Shown in pieces: positions 1 to 8,849 of a stretch of DNA of 32,221 nt (within the stretch, counting starts at the first letter, position 1; each line of letters starts with the position of its first letter). Where the stretch lies: assembly GCA_017427685.1 (NCBI GenBank), contig JAFRSH010000012.1:1-32221 (forward strand). The letters run 5' to 3'. A program made the position numbers and the translations under genes. Under the pieces are notes generated by a model that saw only the letters and a program-made list of their open reading frames with translations, was not told where the DNA came from and ran no database searches. The stretch is from Lachnospiraceae bacterium. GTDB lineage: Bacteria > Bacillota > Clostridia > Lachnospirales > Lachnospiraceae.

Positions 1-117
1 AATCTCTCCGTTTGCCTTCGCCTCAACTCCCGAAAGCATGAAAAGAGCCCCCGCGCAAACCGCAGCGAGGACGATCATCCAAAATTTCTTTGTCAGTTTT
101 TTAGTTTCTGTTTTCAA
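1..117 (-). CDS. Exported protein of unknown function, N-terminal fragment
   Basis: Only the first 39 codons are inside the window; the rest lies beyond the left edge. Reading starts at a TTG codon (117-115), preceded by a purine-rich ribosome-binding region (GGAGACGGGAGAA). The visible peptide begins with a Lys/Thr-rich stretch (KTETKKLTKKF), then a hydrophobic core (WMIVLAAVCAGALFMLSG), then VEAKA, a plausible signal peptidase I site. This is a typical secretory signal sequence. The Cys in the core is not followed by a convincing lipobox context. Nothing of the mature protein can be judged. The gene lies downstream of the four-gene operon but is separated from it by a strong terminator, so it probably has its own promoter. 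I did not find a convincing -35/-10 pair for it. Confidence 0.6.
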   Translation of the reverse strand, partial: MKTETKKLTKKFWMIVLAAVCAGALFMLSGVEAKANGEI

Positions 118-219
118 TTCTCCCGTCTCCTTTTTTTATCAGTCTCACCCTAAAAACGCTTTCTGTATATATAGAGTCCATATCACGGGAGAATTCCTCA
201 TGTAATTTATAAAATTGTG

Positions 220-275
220 CAAAAAAAAAAAAGAAGGTGACCCACCAGGGGACGGGGGTCACCCGGTGGGTCACT
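220..275 (-). terminator. Rho-independent terminator of the kinase-hflX-GH94-cotH operon, built on a nested palindrome
   Basis: Perfect 10-bp arms at 237-246 and 265-274 (GTGACCCACC / GGTGGGTCAC) are followed on the minus strand by a run of about 12 T. The hairpin begins a few bases after the TAA stop of the CotH gene. The 18-nt loop holds a second copy of GGGTCAC (256-262), so the left arm could pair with either copy. This makes it more elaborate than an ordinary terminator and similar in style to repetitive extragenic palindromes. Confidence 0.85.
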
Positions 276-279
276 TATT

Positions 280-2124
280 TTAGTCTCCGATCCCGTACAG
301 GTCACGGTTGATATACTTGATCACGTACTCCTGTCTGTTCTCGGCGAAGGTTACGAGATTGCTCTCTGAATCGTAGTACGATCCGGGCGAGCACCAAAGT
401 GAGAAGTCACCCTTCTTCCTGAGCTGATCGATGTGCTTGTAGTAGTACTCAAGCTCTGTCTTACGCGATTCGTTGAGCATGTTGTAGCTCTCAAGGATGC
501 TGTCTGTCGAGAGCGCGCCCTCAATGAACTCGATCGACTTGTTCTTGAAGTACTCCTTGCAATCCTCTCTCTCCATGAGCATTGTGAAGAGCGGAGCGTA
601 TCTGGTGTCACGCGGGTTCATGACGATCCTGAGCGTATCGTAGAAGGGCTGTGTCGCATCCTGTCCGTAGAGACCGTAAGAATAGTCCATGTCGTGAGGA
701 AGGAATCTCCACCTGCCGTCGAAGATACCGTCGGTGTAGGTATCGCCGTCTGCCGCAGCGTACTTAACGCACTTGTAGTTGTTGTTGGGCCAATCCCAGT
801 TGTTAAGGCAGATATTCCAGGCAAAGAAATCAAGGTAGTTCTCGACGTCCATAAACTCACAGAGCTGCTTGTAGTTGGCATCGTTTGTGAGATCCATACC
901 AATGAACTTATTGTACTGCTCGTTGTACTCGTCAACGAACTTCTGGGTAAATTCGTCGTCTTCCTTGTTCTTCTTCTGATCGCTGCCCTCGAGGACTACG
1001 AACTCTCCGGGAGCGTCCTTGCCGAACTTCTCCTTGAAGTAGGTGTCGCAGTAGTTCTCATGGAGCCAGAAGAGACCGTAGTACTTACCGTTCAGGTACG
1101 CCGTAGCGGGAACCACTCCCTCATAGATTTCAAATCCGGCCTTCTTGCAGAGTGTCTGGCTGAGCTCGTCACGCAGGAAGCAGAACTGGAAATCGTTTCC
1201 GGCATCACGAAGCACGAGCTTGTCGTACTTGTTGATCGTCTTGTTGCTTCCGTCAAGTGTCTGTGTGCCGAAATCGTTGATCTTGAAAGTTCCGTGATCG
1301 GGGTCGTAAGACTTTCTCGCGAAAAGCTTCATCGACTTGACCGAATACTGTCTCGAATAACCGCCGTAGATCCTCACACCGCCGAACTGTCCGAGCTCGG
1401 GGTAACCGTCGGGTCCGTAGGCTTCGATGTAGACCTCACGCTCGCTCTCTCTTCCGCGCTTCTCGTAGTTTTTTCCCCTAAAGATACCGTCAGGTTTCTC
1501 GGTGAGATCGGCAGGGTCACCTGTGATGGAGAACACGAGTGTCGTGTATCTCTCCTTCGAATTCTCAGCAACAAAGAATGTCTTCACCGCAGTCTTCGTC
1601 CACTCTCCGGAAGGAAGAAGCGCCTTTGCGCGCAGGACGACCGCATCGGGAAGAGTTCCGTCGAGGGGCTCGAACTTGAGCGGTTCGGCATAAGCATTAG
1701 ATTCCTCGGTGGGCTCGGTGCAATCGAGCGTGTAGTAGATCTTTGCTCCTTCGGGTGCCTCAAGACTTACCGTAAGTGTATCGTTATAAAACGCGTTGGT
1801 GTCGCTGAAAGCAAACGTTCCGTCATCATAGAAGTCGATGACCACTTCGCCTTTAACGGCAGGCTTGGGTTCCGGTTTCTCGGGTTCGGGAGTAGGTTTC
1901 CTCAGCCATTCATCGGGATCGGCGTATTGTGATACTATATCGTCAACGTCTCCGACATCAATTACATTCCAGGTGTCCTTGTTCCCCGGTGTAGGGGTTG
2001 CCTGGGCTTCGGGTTCGGGAGTGACGCCGCTCTCACCCGATCCGCAGGCACATGCGGACGTAACCACGGCACATGTGAGTATCAAAAGGCAGATGTGCCT
2101 CATGGTTCTTTTAATGGTGCTCAT
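280..2124 (-). CDS. CotH-kinase-fold lipoprotein with a chitobiase-like domain
   Basis: About 614 residues. An ATG at 2133 touches the GAGGAG ribosome-binding site directly, whereas the ATG at 2124 sits 9 nt after it, so 2124 is preferred. The N-terminus is a signal sequence ending TSACAC, consistent with a lipobox and a lipid-anchored Cys near residue 25, followed by a Pro/Glu/Thr-rich linker. Residues ~95-185 resemble the chitobiase/beta-hexosaminidase C-terminal (FN3-like) domain (GAKIYYTLD). Residues ~200-560 match the CotH family: the VRIYGGYSR and KSMKLFARKSY region, DKLVLRDAGND, LNGKYYGLFWLHENY, NNWDWPNNN and the PHDMDYSYG Asp-x-Asp motif near 477-485. Characterised CotH proteins are atypical kinases of spore-coat proteins. 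This one is predicted outside the membrane, so its substrate, and whether it is still a kinase, are unknown. It is the last gene of the operon, 18 nt after the GH94 gene. Confidence 0.85.
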   Translation of the reverse strand: MSTIKRTMRHICLLILTCAVVTSACACGSGESGVTPEPEAQATPTPGNKDTWNVIDVGDVDDIVSQYADPDEWLRKPTPEPEKPEPKPAVKGEVVIDFYDDGTFAFSDTNAFYNDTLTVSLEAPEGAKIYYTLDCTEPTEESNAYAEPLKFEPLDGTLPDAVVLRAKALLPSGEWTKTAVKTFFVAENSKERYTTLVFSITGDPADLTEKPDGIFRGKNYEKRGRESEREVYIEAYGPDGYPELGQFGGVRIYGGYSRQYSVKSMKLFARKSYDPDHGTFKINDFGTQTLDGSNKTINKYDKLVLRDAGNDFQFCFLRDELSQTLCKKAGFEIYEGVVPATAYLNGKYYGLFWLHENYCDTYFKEKFGKDAPGEFVVLEGSDQKKNKEDDEFTQKFVDEYNEQYNKFIGMDLTNDANYKQLCEFMDVENYLDFFAWNICLNNWDWPNNNYKCVKYAAADGDTYTDGIFDGRWRFLPHDMDYSYGLYGQDATQPFYDTLRIVMNPRDTRYAPLFTMLMEREDCKEYFKNKSIEFIEGALSTDSILESYNMLNESRKTELEYYYKHIDQLRKKGDFSLWCSPGSYYDSESNLVTFAENRQEYVIKYINRDLYGIGD

Positions 2125-2142
2125 TTTAAACATCTCCTCAAA

Positions 2143-4524
2143 TTACATTTCTATGATGATCTCGCTCTTATCCTTCAGGATCTTCTCGGGGATAAGGATT
2201 CCGTCGACAGCGGTTCCGTCAACGGTGACCTTCTTAACTCCGTGCTCGGATCCGTTCGGGTTCTCGATCTTGATAAACAGCTTCTTGCCGCGGAATGTCT
2301 TCTCAATAGTGAAGCTCTTCCACTCCGAAGGGATCGAAGGATCGATGACAAGTCCTTCTGCCTCGGGATTGATTCCGAGGATACCCTCAACCGTTCCTAC
2401 CATGACGGTCGAAGCTGTTCCGGTAAGCCAGTGAACATGAGCGCGTCCCGCGAAAGGACTCTCCTTGCCCTCGACGAACTGTCCGAAGACGTAGGGCTCG
2501 AGCGCTCTCTGCTCTGCTCTGTCGTTGTAGGTTGCGGGTGAAGCTTCTTTCCAATACATATATGCACGGTTGCCGTGACCGAGCTTTGACTCCGCAAGGA
2601 TCAGCCAGCCCTGAGGCTGTGAGAAGATACCCGCGTTCTCCTTGACACAATGATTAAAGCACGTCATGAGCGCTCCGTCAAACGAATGATACTCGTAAGG
2701 AGGATACATGACCATCGCACCGAAAGGAGTATTGAGTTCTCTCTCCACGCTGTCCATGGCCTTCTGCTTCTGCTCGTCCGTGCCGAAGTCTGCGATAACC
2801 GACCACGACTGAGGGTTGAGCCACATGGACGCTTCGGGGTCTGTATGCTTTCCGATAACCGTACCGTCTTCCTTGTAACCTCTGATCCATCTGTCTCCGT
2901 CCCAGCACTCACCGATGATCTTGGTGAGCTTTTCGAGGATGGAGTCGAGCTCTGCGACATAGGCGTTATCAGCCTTAATGAGCGCGTACTTTTTAAGAAC
3001 CTTGACTGCATAGACAAGCTGGAATGCAACGAAAGTCGATTCACCGAGCTTTCCGAGTCTGAGGCAGTCGTTCCAGTCCGCATGAAGTCCTGCGGGCATT
3101 CCGTGCTTTCCGAGGTTGTTCATCGAGAAAGCTACCGCACGCTGAAGGTGCTCGTAAACGCTGCCCTTCTCGCCGTTGTTGGCGAACCAGATCTGCTCGT
3201 CGAGGAATGCAAGGTCTCCGCTCTCTCTGATGTACTTGTCGACCGTAGGGAAGAGCCAGAGCGCATCGTCGGCACGGTAGCTGGGGTGTCCCGTCTCCTT
3301 AACGTACTCGGGATCGTCCGGAGTGTTCTCCTGACCGGGCTTATGTGTGTACTTTACAAGAGGAAGTCCCGCTCCGTTAGTAACCTGAGCCGAGAGCATG
3401 AACCTGATCTGTTCCTTGGCCATCTCGGGAGCGAGATGGATGATGCCCTGGATATCCTGAACCGTATCACGGTAGCCGAAGCCGTTTCTGAGACCGCAGT
3501 ACTGGAAGGACGCCGCACGTGACCACGTGAATGTGATGAAGCAGTTGTAGGCATTCCACATGTTGACCATGTTGTTGAAGTTCTCATCGGGTGTGTTGAC
3601 CTTGAGGTTGTCAAGCTTCGAATGCCAGTAATCCTTGAGCTCCTTGAGTTCCGCATCGACAACGCCCTGTTTCTCGTATCTGTCGAGGATATTCTCGGCT
3701 TCCGAGCCGGGCTTCTGTCCGAGCACGTAGGTGAATTCCTTCGTCTCGCCGGGAGCGAGTGTGATCTCGGATTCGAGAGCTCCGCAGGAATTGCCGTTGT
3801 AGTTGAGATTGCACTCAAGGGGATGTGCCGCACCCACGGGATCCTTGTAGGAGTTGTAAGGGCCTACGAACTTGTCGCGGTCGCCGCAATACCGGTCAAC
3901 CTTGACACCCGCAAGGCCGAGGAAACGCTCGTTGCGGGGATTGTGGAAGTTCTCGTTCTGCTTCTGAAGGATGTACCTTCCGTTGAAGTATGTATGTGTG
4001 ATAAAGAGCGTGTACTGAAGGTTGACCTGATCCTGCTCGTAGTTATTCTCATTTACAAACTCGCAGTATCCGACAACAGAGAGGTTTCTGGGCTTATCAC
4101 CCTTGTTTGTGATCTTACATCTCCAGACCTCGTAGGAAGCGCCCTTGGGAACATAGTAAAGAGTCTCTGCCTCAATATCGCGATATGTTCCGGTGATGAG
4201 TGTATAACCTGTTCCGTGACGGCACTCGCTCTTGTAATCCTCAAGAGGCTTGCACACGGGTGCCCACGAAGCCGACCAGTAGTCTCCGTCCTCGTTGTCC
4301 CTGATGTAGATATAACGTCCGGGCTGATCGAGCGGCACGCCGTTGAACCTGTAGCGGATGATCCTGCCGTTCGCGCCTGATTTCTCGAAGCTGTAGCCGC
4401 CGGCATTTCCCGAAATGATCGCACCGTAATCGGGCGAACCGAGGTAGTTTGCCCATGCCGTGGGGGTATCGGGGCGGGTGATAACGTACTCTCTGTTTTC
4501 TGCGTCAAAATAGCCGTATCTCAT
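2143..4524 (-). CDS. GH94 family disaccharide phosphorylase (cellobiose/chitobiose phosphorylase type)
   Basis: 793 residues, the usual size of cellobiose and chitobiose phosphorylases and shorter than cellodextrin phosphorylases (~980). The N-terminus (YGYFDAENREYVITRPDTP, then WANYLGS and AGGYSF) is the GH94 beta-sandwich. The helical barrel carries GYRDTVQD (~350-357) and HADWNDCLRLG (~481-491), where the ADWND motif holds the general-acid Asp. These enzymes split a beta-linked disaccharide with phosphate to a sugar 1-phosphate plus a free sugar, saving ATP. There is no signal peptide, so it acts on imported sugar in the cytoplasm. The exact disaccharide cannot be fixed from sequence; cellobiose, cellobionate, chitobiose or a related beta-linked sugar are all possible. 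The ATG overlaps the hflX stop as ATGA, indicating translational coupling. Confidence 0.9.
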   Translation of the reverse strand: MRYGYFDAENREYVITRPDTPTAWANYLGSPDYGAIISGNAGGYSFEKSGANGRIIRYRFNGVPLDQPGRYIYIRDNEDGDYWSASWAPVCKPLEDYKSECRHGTGYTLITGTYRDIEAETLYYVPKGASYEVWRCKITNKGDKPRNLSVVGYCEFVNENNYEQDQVNLQYTLFITHTYFNGRYILQKQNENFHNPRNERFLGLAGVKVDRYCGDRDKFVGPYNSYKDPVGAAHPLECNLNYNGNSCGALESEITLAPGETKEFTYVLGQKPGSEAENILDRYEKQGVVDAELKELKDYWHSKLDNLKVNTPDENFNNMVNMWNAYNCFITFTWSRAASFQYCGLRNGFGYRDTVQDIQGIIHLAPEMAKEQIRFMLSAQVTNGAGLPLVKYTHKPGQENTPDDPEYVKETGHPSYRADDALWLFPTVDKYIRESGDLAFLDEQIWFANNGEKGSVYEHLQRAVAFSMNNLGKHGMPAGLHADWNDCLRLGKLGESTFVAFQLVYAVKVLKKYALIKADNAYVAELDSILEKLTKIIGECWDGDRWIRGYKEDGTVIGKHTDPEASMWLNPQSWSVIADFGTDEQKQKAMDSVERELNTPFGAMVMYPPYEYHSFDGALMTCFNHCVKENAGIFSQPQGWLILAESKLGHGNRAYMYWKEASPATYNDRAEQRALEPYVFGQFVEGKESPFAGRAHVHWLTGTASTVMVGTVEGILGINPEAEGLVIDPSIPSEWKSFTIEKTFRGKKLFIKIENPNGSEHGVKKVTVDGTAVDGILIPEKILKDKSEIIIEM

Positions 4525-5786
4525 AAGTCTTCTCCTTCTGTGTTAATGATTTTATTAAGCTTTCCCGCAAGATCCGCGGGTACATAGGCACTTATCCTGA
4601 TCCCTTCCGGGACGTATTCCTCCGAGAGGAGCTGTCCTCTGGTCCTTATCTCGGCAGCCAGCGATCCCTGAGAGTAAGGGATGATTCCGTCAAAGGAGTG
4701 TCTGCCCTCGGCGATGATCTTCTCGACCTGTTCCGTGAGCCTGTCAAGTCCTTCGCCTGTCCTGGCGCTGATCATGATGCTCGCATCGGCTTCCGGGTCC
4801 TTGAGATCGACAAGATGTATCTTGTCACACTTGTTGAACACGGTGATCACCGGCTTGTCGCTGATACCGAGCTTCGCGAGCGTGTCCCTGACGACTCTCA
4901 TCTTGGCTCTGATCTCGGGATCCGACGCATCCGCAACCTGAAGGATGATGTCGGCGTATCTCGCCTCGTCGAGTGTCGATCTGAACGCTTCCACGAGGTG
5001 GTGCGGCAGCTTCCTGATGAATCCGACGGTGTCGGAGAAGAGGATCTCCTGACCCGTCTCCGAAACGAAGCTTCGGACCGTTGTATCAAGGGTTGCGAAA
5101 AGCTTGTCCTCCTCGAGGACTTCCGAACCCGTAAGCTTGTTGAGCAGGGTGGACTTCCCGGCGTTCGTGTATCCAACTATCGAAACGAGGGGGAGGTTCT
5201 TCTTGCTCCTGAGTGTCCTGGTGACGTCCCTCGTACGTGAAACGTTCTTAAGCTCATTCGTAAGGACCGAGATCCTTTCTCGGATGAGTCTTCGGTCGGT
5301 CTCGAGCTTCTTCTCTCCGGGGCCTCGCATGCCCATACCGTACTGTCTGTCAAAGCTTCCGGCCAGGCTTCTGATGCGGGCAGCCCTGTACTTGAGCTGT
5401 GCGAGCTCAACCTCGAGCTTGCCTTCACTGCTCGATGCGTGATCCGCGAATATGTCAAGGATCACCATCGTCCTGTCGAGGACTCTGAGCGGTTCGAGAG
5501 CTTCCGAAAGGTTCCTCATCTGAGAGGGCGAGAGCTCGTCGTCACAAACGATACCGGTCGCTCCCTGCGCTTTCGCGTACGCCTCGATCTCTTCGATCTT
5601 GCCCTTGCCGACATAAGTGGCGGGTGAGGCGTTCTCCCTGTTCTGGATAACCCTTCCGACCTCCTGCCCGCCGGCCGTTTCCACAAGCTCGGCAAGCTCG
5701 TCGAGGAGTATCTCGGGATCCTCGCTGCCCTCGGTGGCGACACAGACAAGTATCACCTTCTCGGGCCTTTGATCGTTGCTAATCAT
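4521..5786 (-). CDS. hflX: GTPase HflX
   Basis: 421 residues, full length for HflX. The N-terminal nucleotide-binding domain and glycine-rich loop include YVGKGKIEEI (~58-67) and DDELSPSQMRNL. A coiled-coil linker carries RGPGEKKLETDRR (~154-166). The G domain has GYTNAGKS (G1, 205-212), TLDTTVR (switch I), DTVGF (G3, 252-256) and NKCD (G4, 318-321). HflX binds the 50S subunit and splits stalled or hibernating ribosomes, particularly under heat or antibiotic stress. The start is an ATG with TAAGG ten bases upstream, lying inside the stop codon of the kinase gene; the intergenic gap is 12 nt. Co-transcription with a sensor kinase and a glycoside phosphorylase is not the usual hflX context. Confidence 0.96.
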   Translation of the reverse strand: MISNDQRPEKVILVCVATEGSEDPEILLDELAELVETAGGQEVGRVIQNRENASPATYVGKGKIEEIEAYAKAQGATGIVCDDELSPSQMRNLSEALEPLRVLDRTMVILDIFADHASSSEGKLEVELAQLKYRAARIRSLAGSFDRQYGMGMRGPGEKKLETDRRLIRERISVLTNELKNVSRTRDVTRTLRSKKNLPLVSIVGYTNAGKSTLLNKLTGSEVLEEDKLFATLDTTVRSFVSETGQEILFSDTVGFIRKLPHHLVEAFRSTLDEARYADIILQVADASDPEIRAKMRVVRDTLAKLGISDKPVITVFNKCDKIHLVDLKDPEADASIMISARTGEGLDRLTEQVEKIIAEGRHSFDGIIPYSQGSLAAEIRTRGQLLSEEYVPEGIRISAYVPADLAGKLNKIINTEGEDL

Positions 5787-5798
5787 ATGATTGTTACC

Positions 5799-8675
5799 TT
5801 ATCTGAGTTTTCGCGCACATTCGAGTGCGTTGTCGTAATCGTAGCGTTTGAGGTACTTGATGATGTCTGTTGCGGCCTGCACGTTCTCTTTGCCTATATC
5901 ATGCGTCAGCAGCTTCTCGGCGAGTTCCCTCGCGCGCGTCTCCTCAAAGTTCTCGAGAAGATCGACAAGCCTGTTCCTGTTCTCCCAGATCTCGTCGGTC
6001 GTGATCGGAAGTGTTCCTCCGGGCTTTTCACCGTCATGTGAAACCGGATCGAAGCCGAACGCGGTTGTAAACGCGCTCGCAAGTGTATCGAGATATGCCT
6101 CGGGACGCGGTCCGTCGCTCACGATACCATCAAACACACCGTTCGCGCAAGCCATTTCTTGCGCATATGCATACTCAAATAATGCGTCGTAGCCGAATGT
6201 CCTGGCGTTCGACTTGATCCCGTGGATAAGGATCCTGTAGTTCTCGATATCACGCTTTTCACGCAGGGCTTCGAGGTCAGTCTTCTCTTCAGTGTAGCTC
6301 TCGAGGTATGAGCGGACCGTTTCGGCATAGCCGTCGTAGTCTCCCGTGTACTCAAGCCCCTTTATCATGTCTATGCCGAATTCCTTAAGGATCCGGGCAC
6401 ATTCTTCAACTCTGTCGTCACCGCGGACAACCTCAAGCTCGTCCGATGCGGTTTCGGTTTCAAGCATCTCGGCAGGCAGGTAGGAAGCGACCATCCTCTC
6501 GAGAGTAACGGCTTCCACGGGTTTCGAAAGGTAGTCGTCGTAGCCGTGAGAAACGTAGAACTCTCTGGCTCCCTTCAGTGCGTTGGCTGTCATCATGATG
6601 TATGTCGCATCCTCCGACTTGTTCTCGCCCTCGGGAAGCTTCCTGATCTCGTCGAGTGTCTCTATTCCGTCCATACCGGGCATCATGTGATCGATGAACA
6701 CGATGTCGTACTTCTTCTTGCGGATCAGGTCGATGCACTCCGCACCCGAACCCGCAGTGTCCACGTTCACTTTCGTCTTCTTGAGGAGTCCTCTGATAAC
6801 CTCGAGGTTCATCCTGTTGTCATCCGTAACAAGTATGTTCGCTCCCGCAGCCGTAAACGACGGTCTGTAATCTCCGGCCATACGATCCCTTCCTTCACTT
6901 ACGTTTATGATACCGACCGCCTGAGGGTCGATGATCTCCTGATCGATGACCACCGTGAATTCGCTGCCCTCACCCTTACGGCTCTCAAGGCTGATCCGGG
7001 CGTTCATAAGGTTGCAGAGCGAGCTAACGATCGAGAGTCCGAGACCCGTACCCTCGATACCGCGGTTCTTGGCATCGTCGAATCTGGTGAACGGATCGAA
7101 CAGAGTCTTCTGATCCTCCTCGCTGATACCGATACCGGTATCCTCAACGGCAAGTGTCAGCTCGCACAGATTGTCATGCATCCGACCGCTCGCCTTCAGA
7201 CGAACCTTGCCTTCGCGGGTGTACTTGACTGCGTTGCTGAGGAGGTTGACAAGGATCTGATTAACTCTGACTTCGTCGCCGTAGAGACGGATGGGGATCT
7301 TCGGATCGATCTCGGTCTCAAACTCAAGTCCCTTGTCCGCACAGCGAAGCGCGAACATATCGATCAGACTCTCGAACATGGTGCGCGTCTCGTACTCGGC
7401 GCACACGATCTTCATCTGTCCCGCCTCAACCTTTGAAACATCAAGTATGTCGTTGATTATTGAAAGAAGCGATTCTCCGGCCGCTTCGATATTGCCCGAA
7501 TAATGAAGGATCTGTCTGTCGAGACTCTCTCTCCTGATCATCTCGTTCATGCCGAGTACCGTGTTGATGGGAGTCCTGATCTCGTGACTCATCCTGGCGA
7601 GGAACTCGGACTTGGCGTTGTTGGCTTCGTCCGCTCTCTTACGTTCTTTCTCGTACTCTTCCATGATCCTGTAACGCTCCGTGACGTCGTTGACGCTCAC
7701 GAGGTTACCTGTCTTCTCCCCGAAGACATCTCTCATAACGTGTATGGTCACGAGGCAGTGTCTTCCGTTGCCCCTCGCCGGCGCCTCAAAGCTGGCGGTG
7801 TCGGCTTCCCACATGGGCAGCTCTTCCTCCTTGATCTTAAAGAGCTGTGTGAGCGGAAGCTCCTTGCCGATACAGTCCTCGAGTCCGAGGAATCTGACCG
7901 CCTCTTCACTGGCCTGCACAAGAACCTTGTTGTTGTCATAAATGAGCATCGAGGTACTTACGAGGTGGAAGATATACTTGCCGGCGTTGGCCTGCGTCAG
8001 CTGGGATTCGTCCACAGCCATGGCGATCGTGTAGATACACACCGTACAAACGAACTGGAAGTAAGTACTCAGGGGAATAGCGACGTATCCGAGACTCGGA
8101 AGGATCGTATCAAATATGTTTCCGAGTACGAGTCCACCCAGAGCGATAAAGACTCTCTTTCCGATAAACTTGTTCTTGGCCGAACTCTTCTTGGAGAGCA
8201 GCTTGAAGACCATTGCAAAATATATGATCGAAAAGATCACGGTTATGATCACGTAAAGGAGTCCGAAGAAATCGAAATTAAATGTGTATGACATCCCCCA
8301 AGGCGTACGGTAGAACGTAACGCTCTCACGCCTGATGTTGAAGGGATAAATGACCAGGAAGCTCATCGCGAAGATCTTGATGATCCGCTTCGTCGACTGT
8401 TTGATATCCACCCAACCGAGGATGAGTATAGCTAAGAGGATAAGACTCATGAACACACCGAACATACCGATGCAACGCATGAGGTAAGCCGTTTCCTCAC
8501 TCTCCTGAGTGATGAGCGTAGCAAAGCAGAAGCTCCATATCGCACCGGCCGTTGCATAGGCCGCAAAAAGCCTGTTGCTGCGAAGCTTTCGTCGCTCGCC
8601 TATAAGCATGTTCACCGCAAACACTATATCGCAAAGTGCTGTCGCGAACAGGATGTTCTCAAGCAAATTCTCCAT
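5799..8675 (-). CDS. Membrane-bound hybrid histidine kinase with PAS-like, receiver and HPt domains
   Basis: 958 residues. The start ATG is 6 nt after AGAGGAG. Residues 1-221 hold about seven hydrophobic segments, resembling the N-terminal 7TM sensor module of some kinases. Residues ~230-335 look like a PAS domain. HisKA has the phospho-acceptor His364 in MSHEIRTP. The ATPase domain shows Asn481 in NLLSNAVKY, DTGIGIS and GTGLGLS. The receiver domain (~612-735) has the phospho-acceptor Asp662 in FIDHMMPGMDG, with TAN and SKP motifs. A C-terminal HPt-like domain (~755-880) presents His818 in ILIHGIKSNA. One chain therefore carries a His-Asp-His relay, but no separate response regulator is encoded in the window. 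The ligand is unknown. It is the first gene of the operon with hflX, GH94 and cotH. Confidence 0.92.
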   Translation of the reverse strand: MENLLENILFATALCDIVFAVNMLIGERRKLRSNRLFAAYATAGAIWSFCFATLITQESEETAYLMRCIGMFGVFMSLILLAILILGWVDIKQSTKRIIKIFAMSFLVIYPFNIRRESVTFYRTPWGMSYTFNFDFFGLLYVIITVIFSIIYFAMVFKLLSKKSSAKNKFIGKRVFIALGGLVLGNIFDTILPSLGYVAIPLSTYFQFVCTVCIYTIAMAVDESQLTQANAGKYIFHLVSTSMLIYDNNKVLVQASEEAVRFLGLEDCIGKELPLTQLFKIKEEELPMWEADTASFEAPARGNGRHCLVTIHVMRDVFGEKTGNLVSVNDVTERYRIMEEYEKERKRADEANNAKSEFLARMSHEIRTPINTVLGMNEMIRRESLDRQILHYSGNIEAAGESLLSIINDILDVSKVEAGQMKIVCAEYETRTMFESLIDMFALRCADKGLEFETEIDPKIPIRLYGDEVRVNQILVNLLSNAVKYTREGKVRLKASGRMHDNLCELTLAVEDTGIGISEEDQKTLFDPFTRFDDAKNRGIEGTGLGLSIVSSLCNLMNARISLESRKGEGSEFTVVIDQEIIDPQAVGIINVSEGRDRMAGDYRPSFTAAGANILVTDDNRMNLEVIRGLLKKTKVNVDTAGSGAECIDLIRKKKYDIVFIDHMMPGMDGIETLDEIRKLPEGENKSEDATYIMMTANALKGAREFYVSHGYDDYLSKPVEAVTLERMVASYLPAEMLETETASDELEVVRGDDRVEECARILKEFGIDMIKGLEYTGDYDGYAETVRSYLESYTEEKTDLEALREKRDIENYRILIHGIKSNARTFGYDALFEYAYAQEMACANGVFDGIVSDGPRPEAYLDTLASAFTTAFGFDPVSHDGEKPGGTLPITTDEIWENRNRLVDLLENFEETRARELAEKLLTHDIGKENVQAATDIIKYLKRYDYDNALECARKLR

Positions 8676-8735
8676 TCGACACTCCTCTTGGAAGTTGTGG
8701 TCTCGTTGTTTCGGGATATAAAATCCGTAACTTTA

Positions 8736-8764
8736 ATAATACTACAAAATCCGCATTTTCTCAA
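8736..8764 (-). promoter_or_regulatory. Sigma-A promoter of the kinase-hflX-GH94-cotH operon
   Basis: On the minus strand the -35 is TTGAGA (8764-8759), followed by 17 nt and the -10 TATTAT (8741-8736). This leaves a leader of about 55 nt before the kinase ATG. It is the only good promoter in the divergent intergenic region for this strand. Confidence 0.75.
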
Positions 8765-8800
8765 TATATTCGTGGTGTCGGGACGCCGTATCTGTCGGAC

Positions 8801-8829
8801 TTGCTATTTTCGAAAATTTGTGGTATTAT
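8801..8829 (+). promoter_or_regulatory. Sigma-A promoter of the exported protein gene at 8933
   Basis: -35 TTGCTA (8801-8806), 17-nt spacer, -10 TATTAT (8824-8829). Transcription would start near 8836, giving an untranslated leader of about 97 nt, long enough for regulatory RNA structure. It is divergent from the kinase promoter, with about 37 nt between the two -35 boxes. Confidence 0.75.
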
Positions 8830-8849
8830 GTGTTTTGTTTTCGTGAAGC

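Noticed and set aside
433..1932. A 499-codon open frame on the plus strand, opposite the CotH gene
   Set aside because: It is a shadow of biased codon use on the other strand. It has no ribosome-binding site, its composition is unnaturally rich in Val/Leu/Glu, and the minus-strand protein has clear domains.
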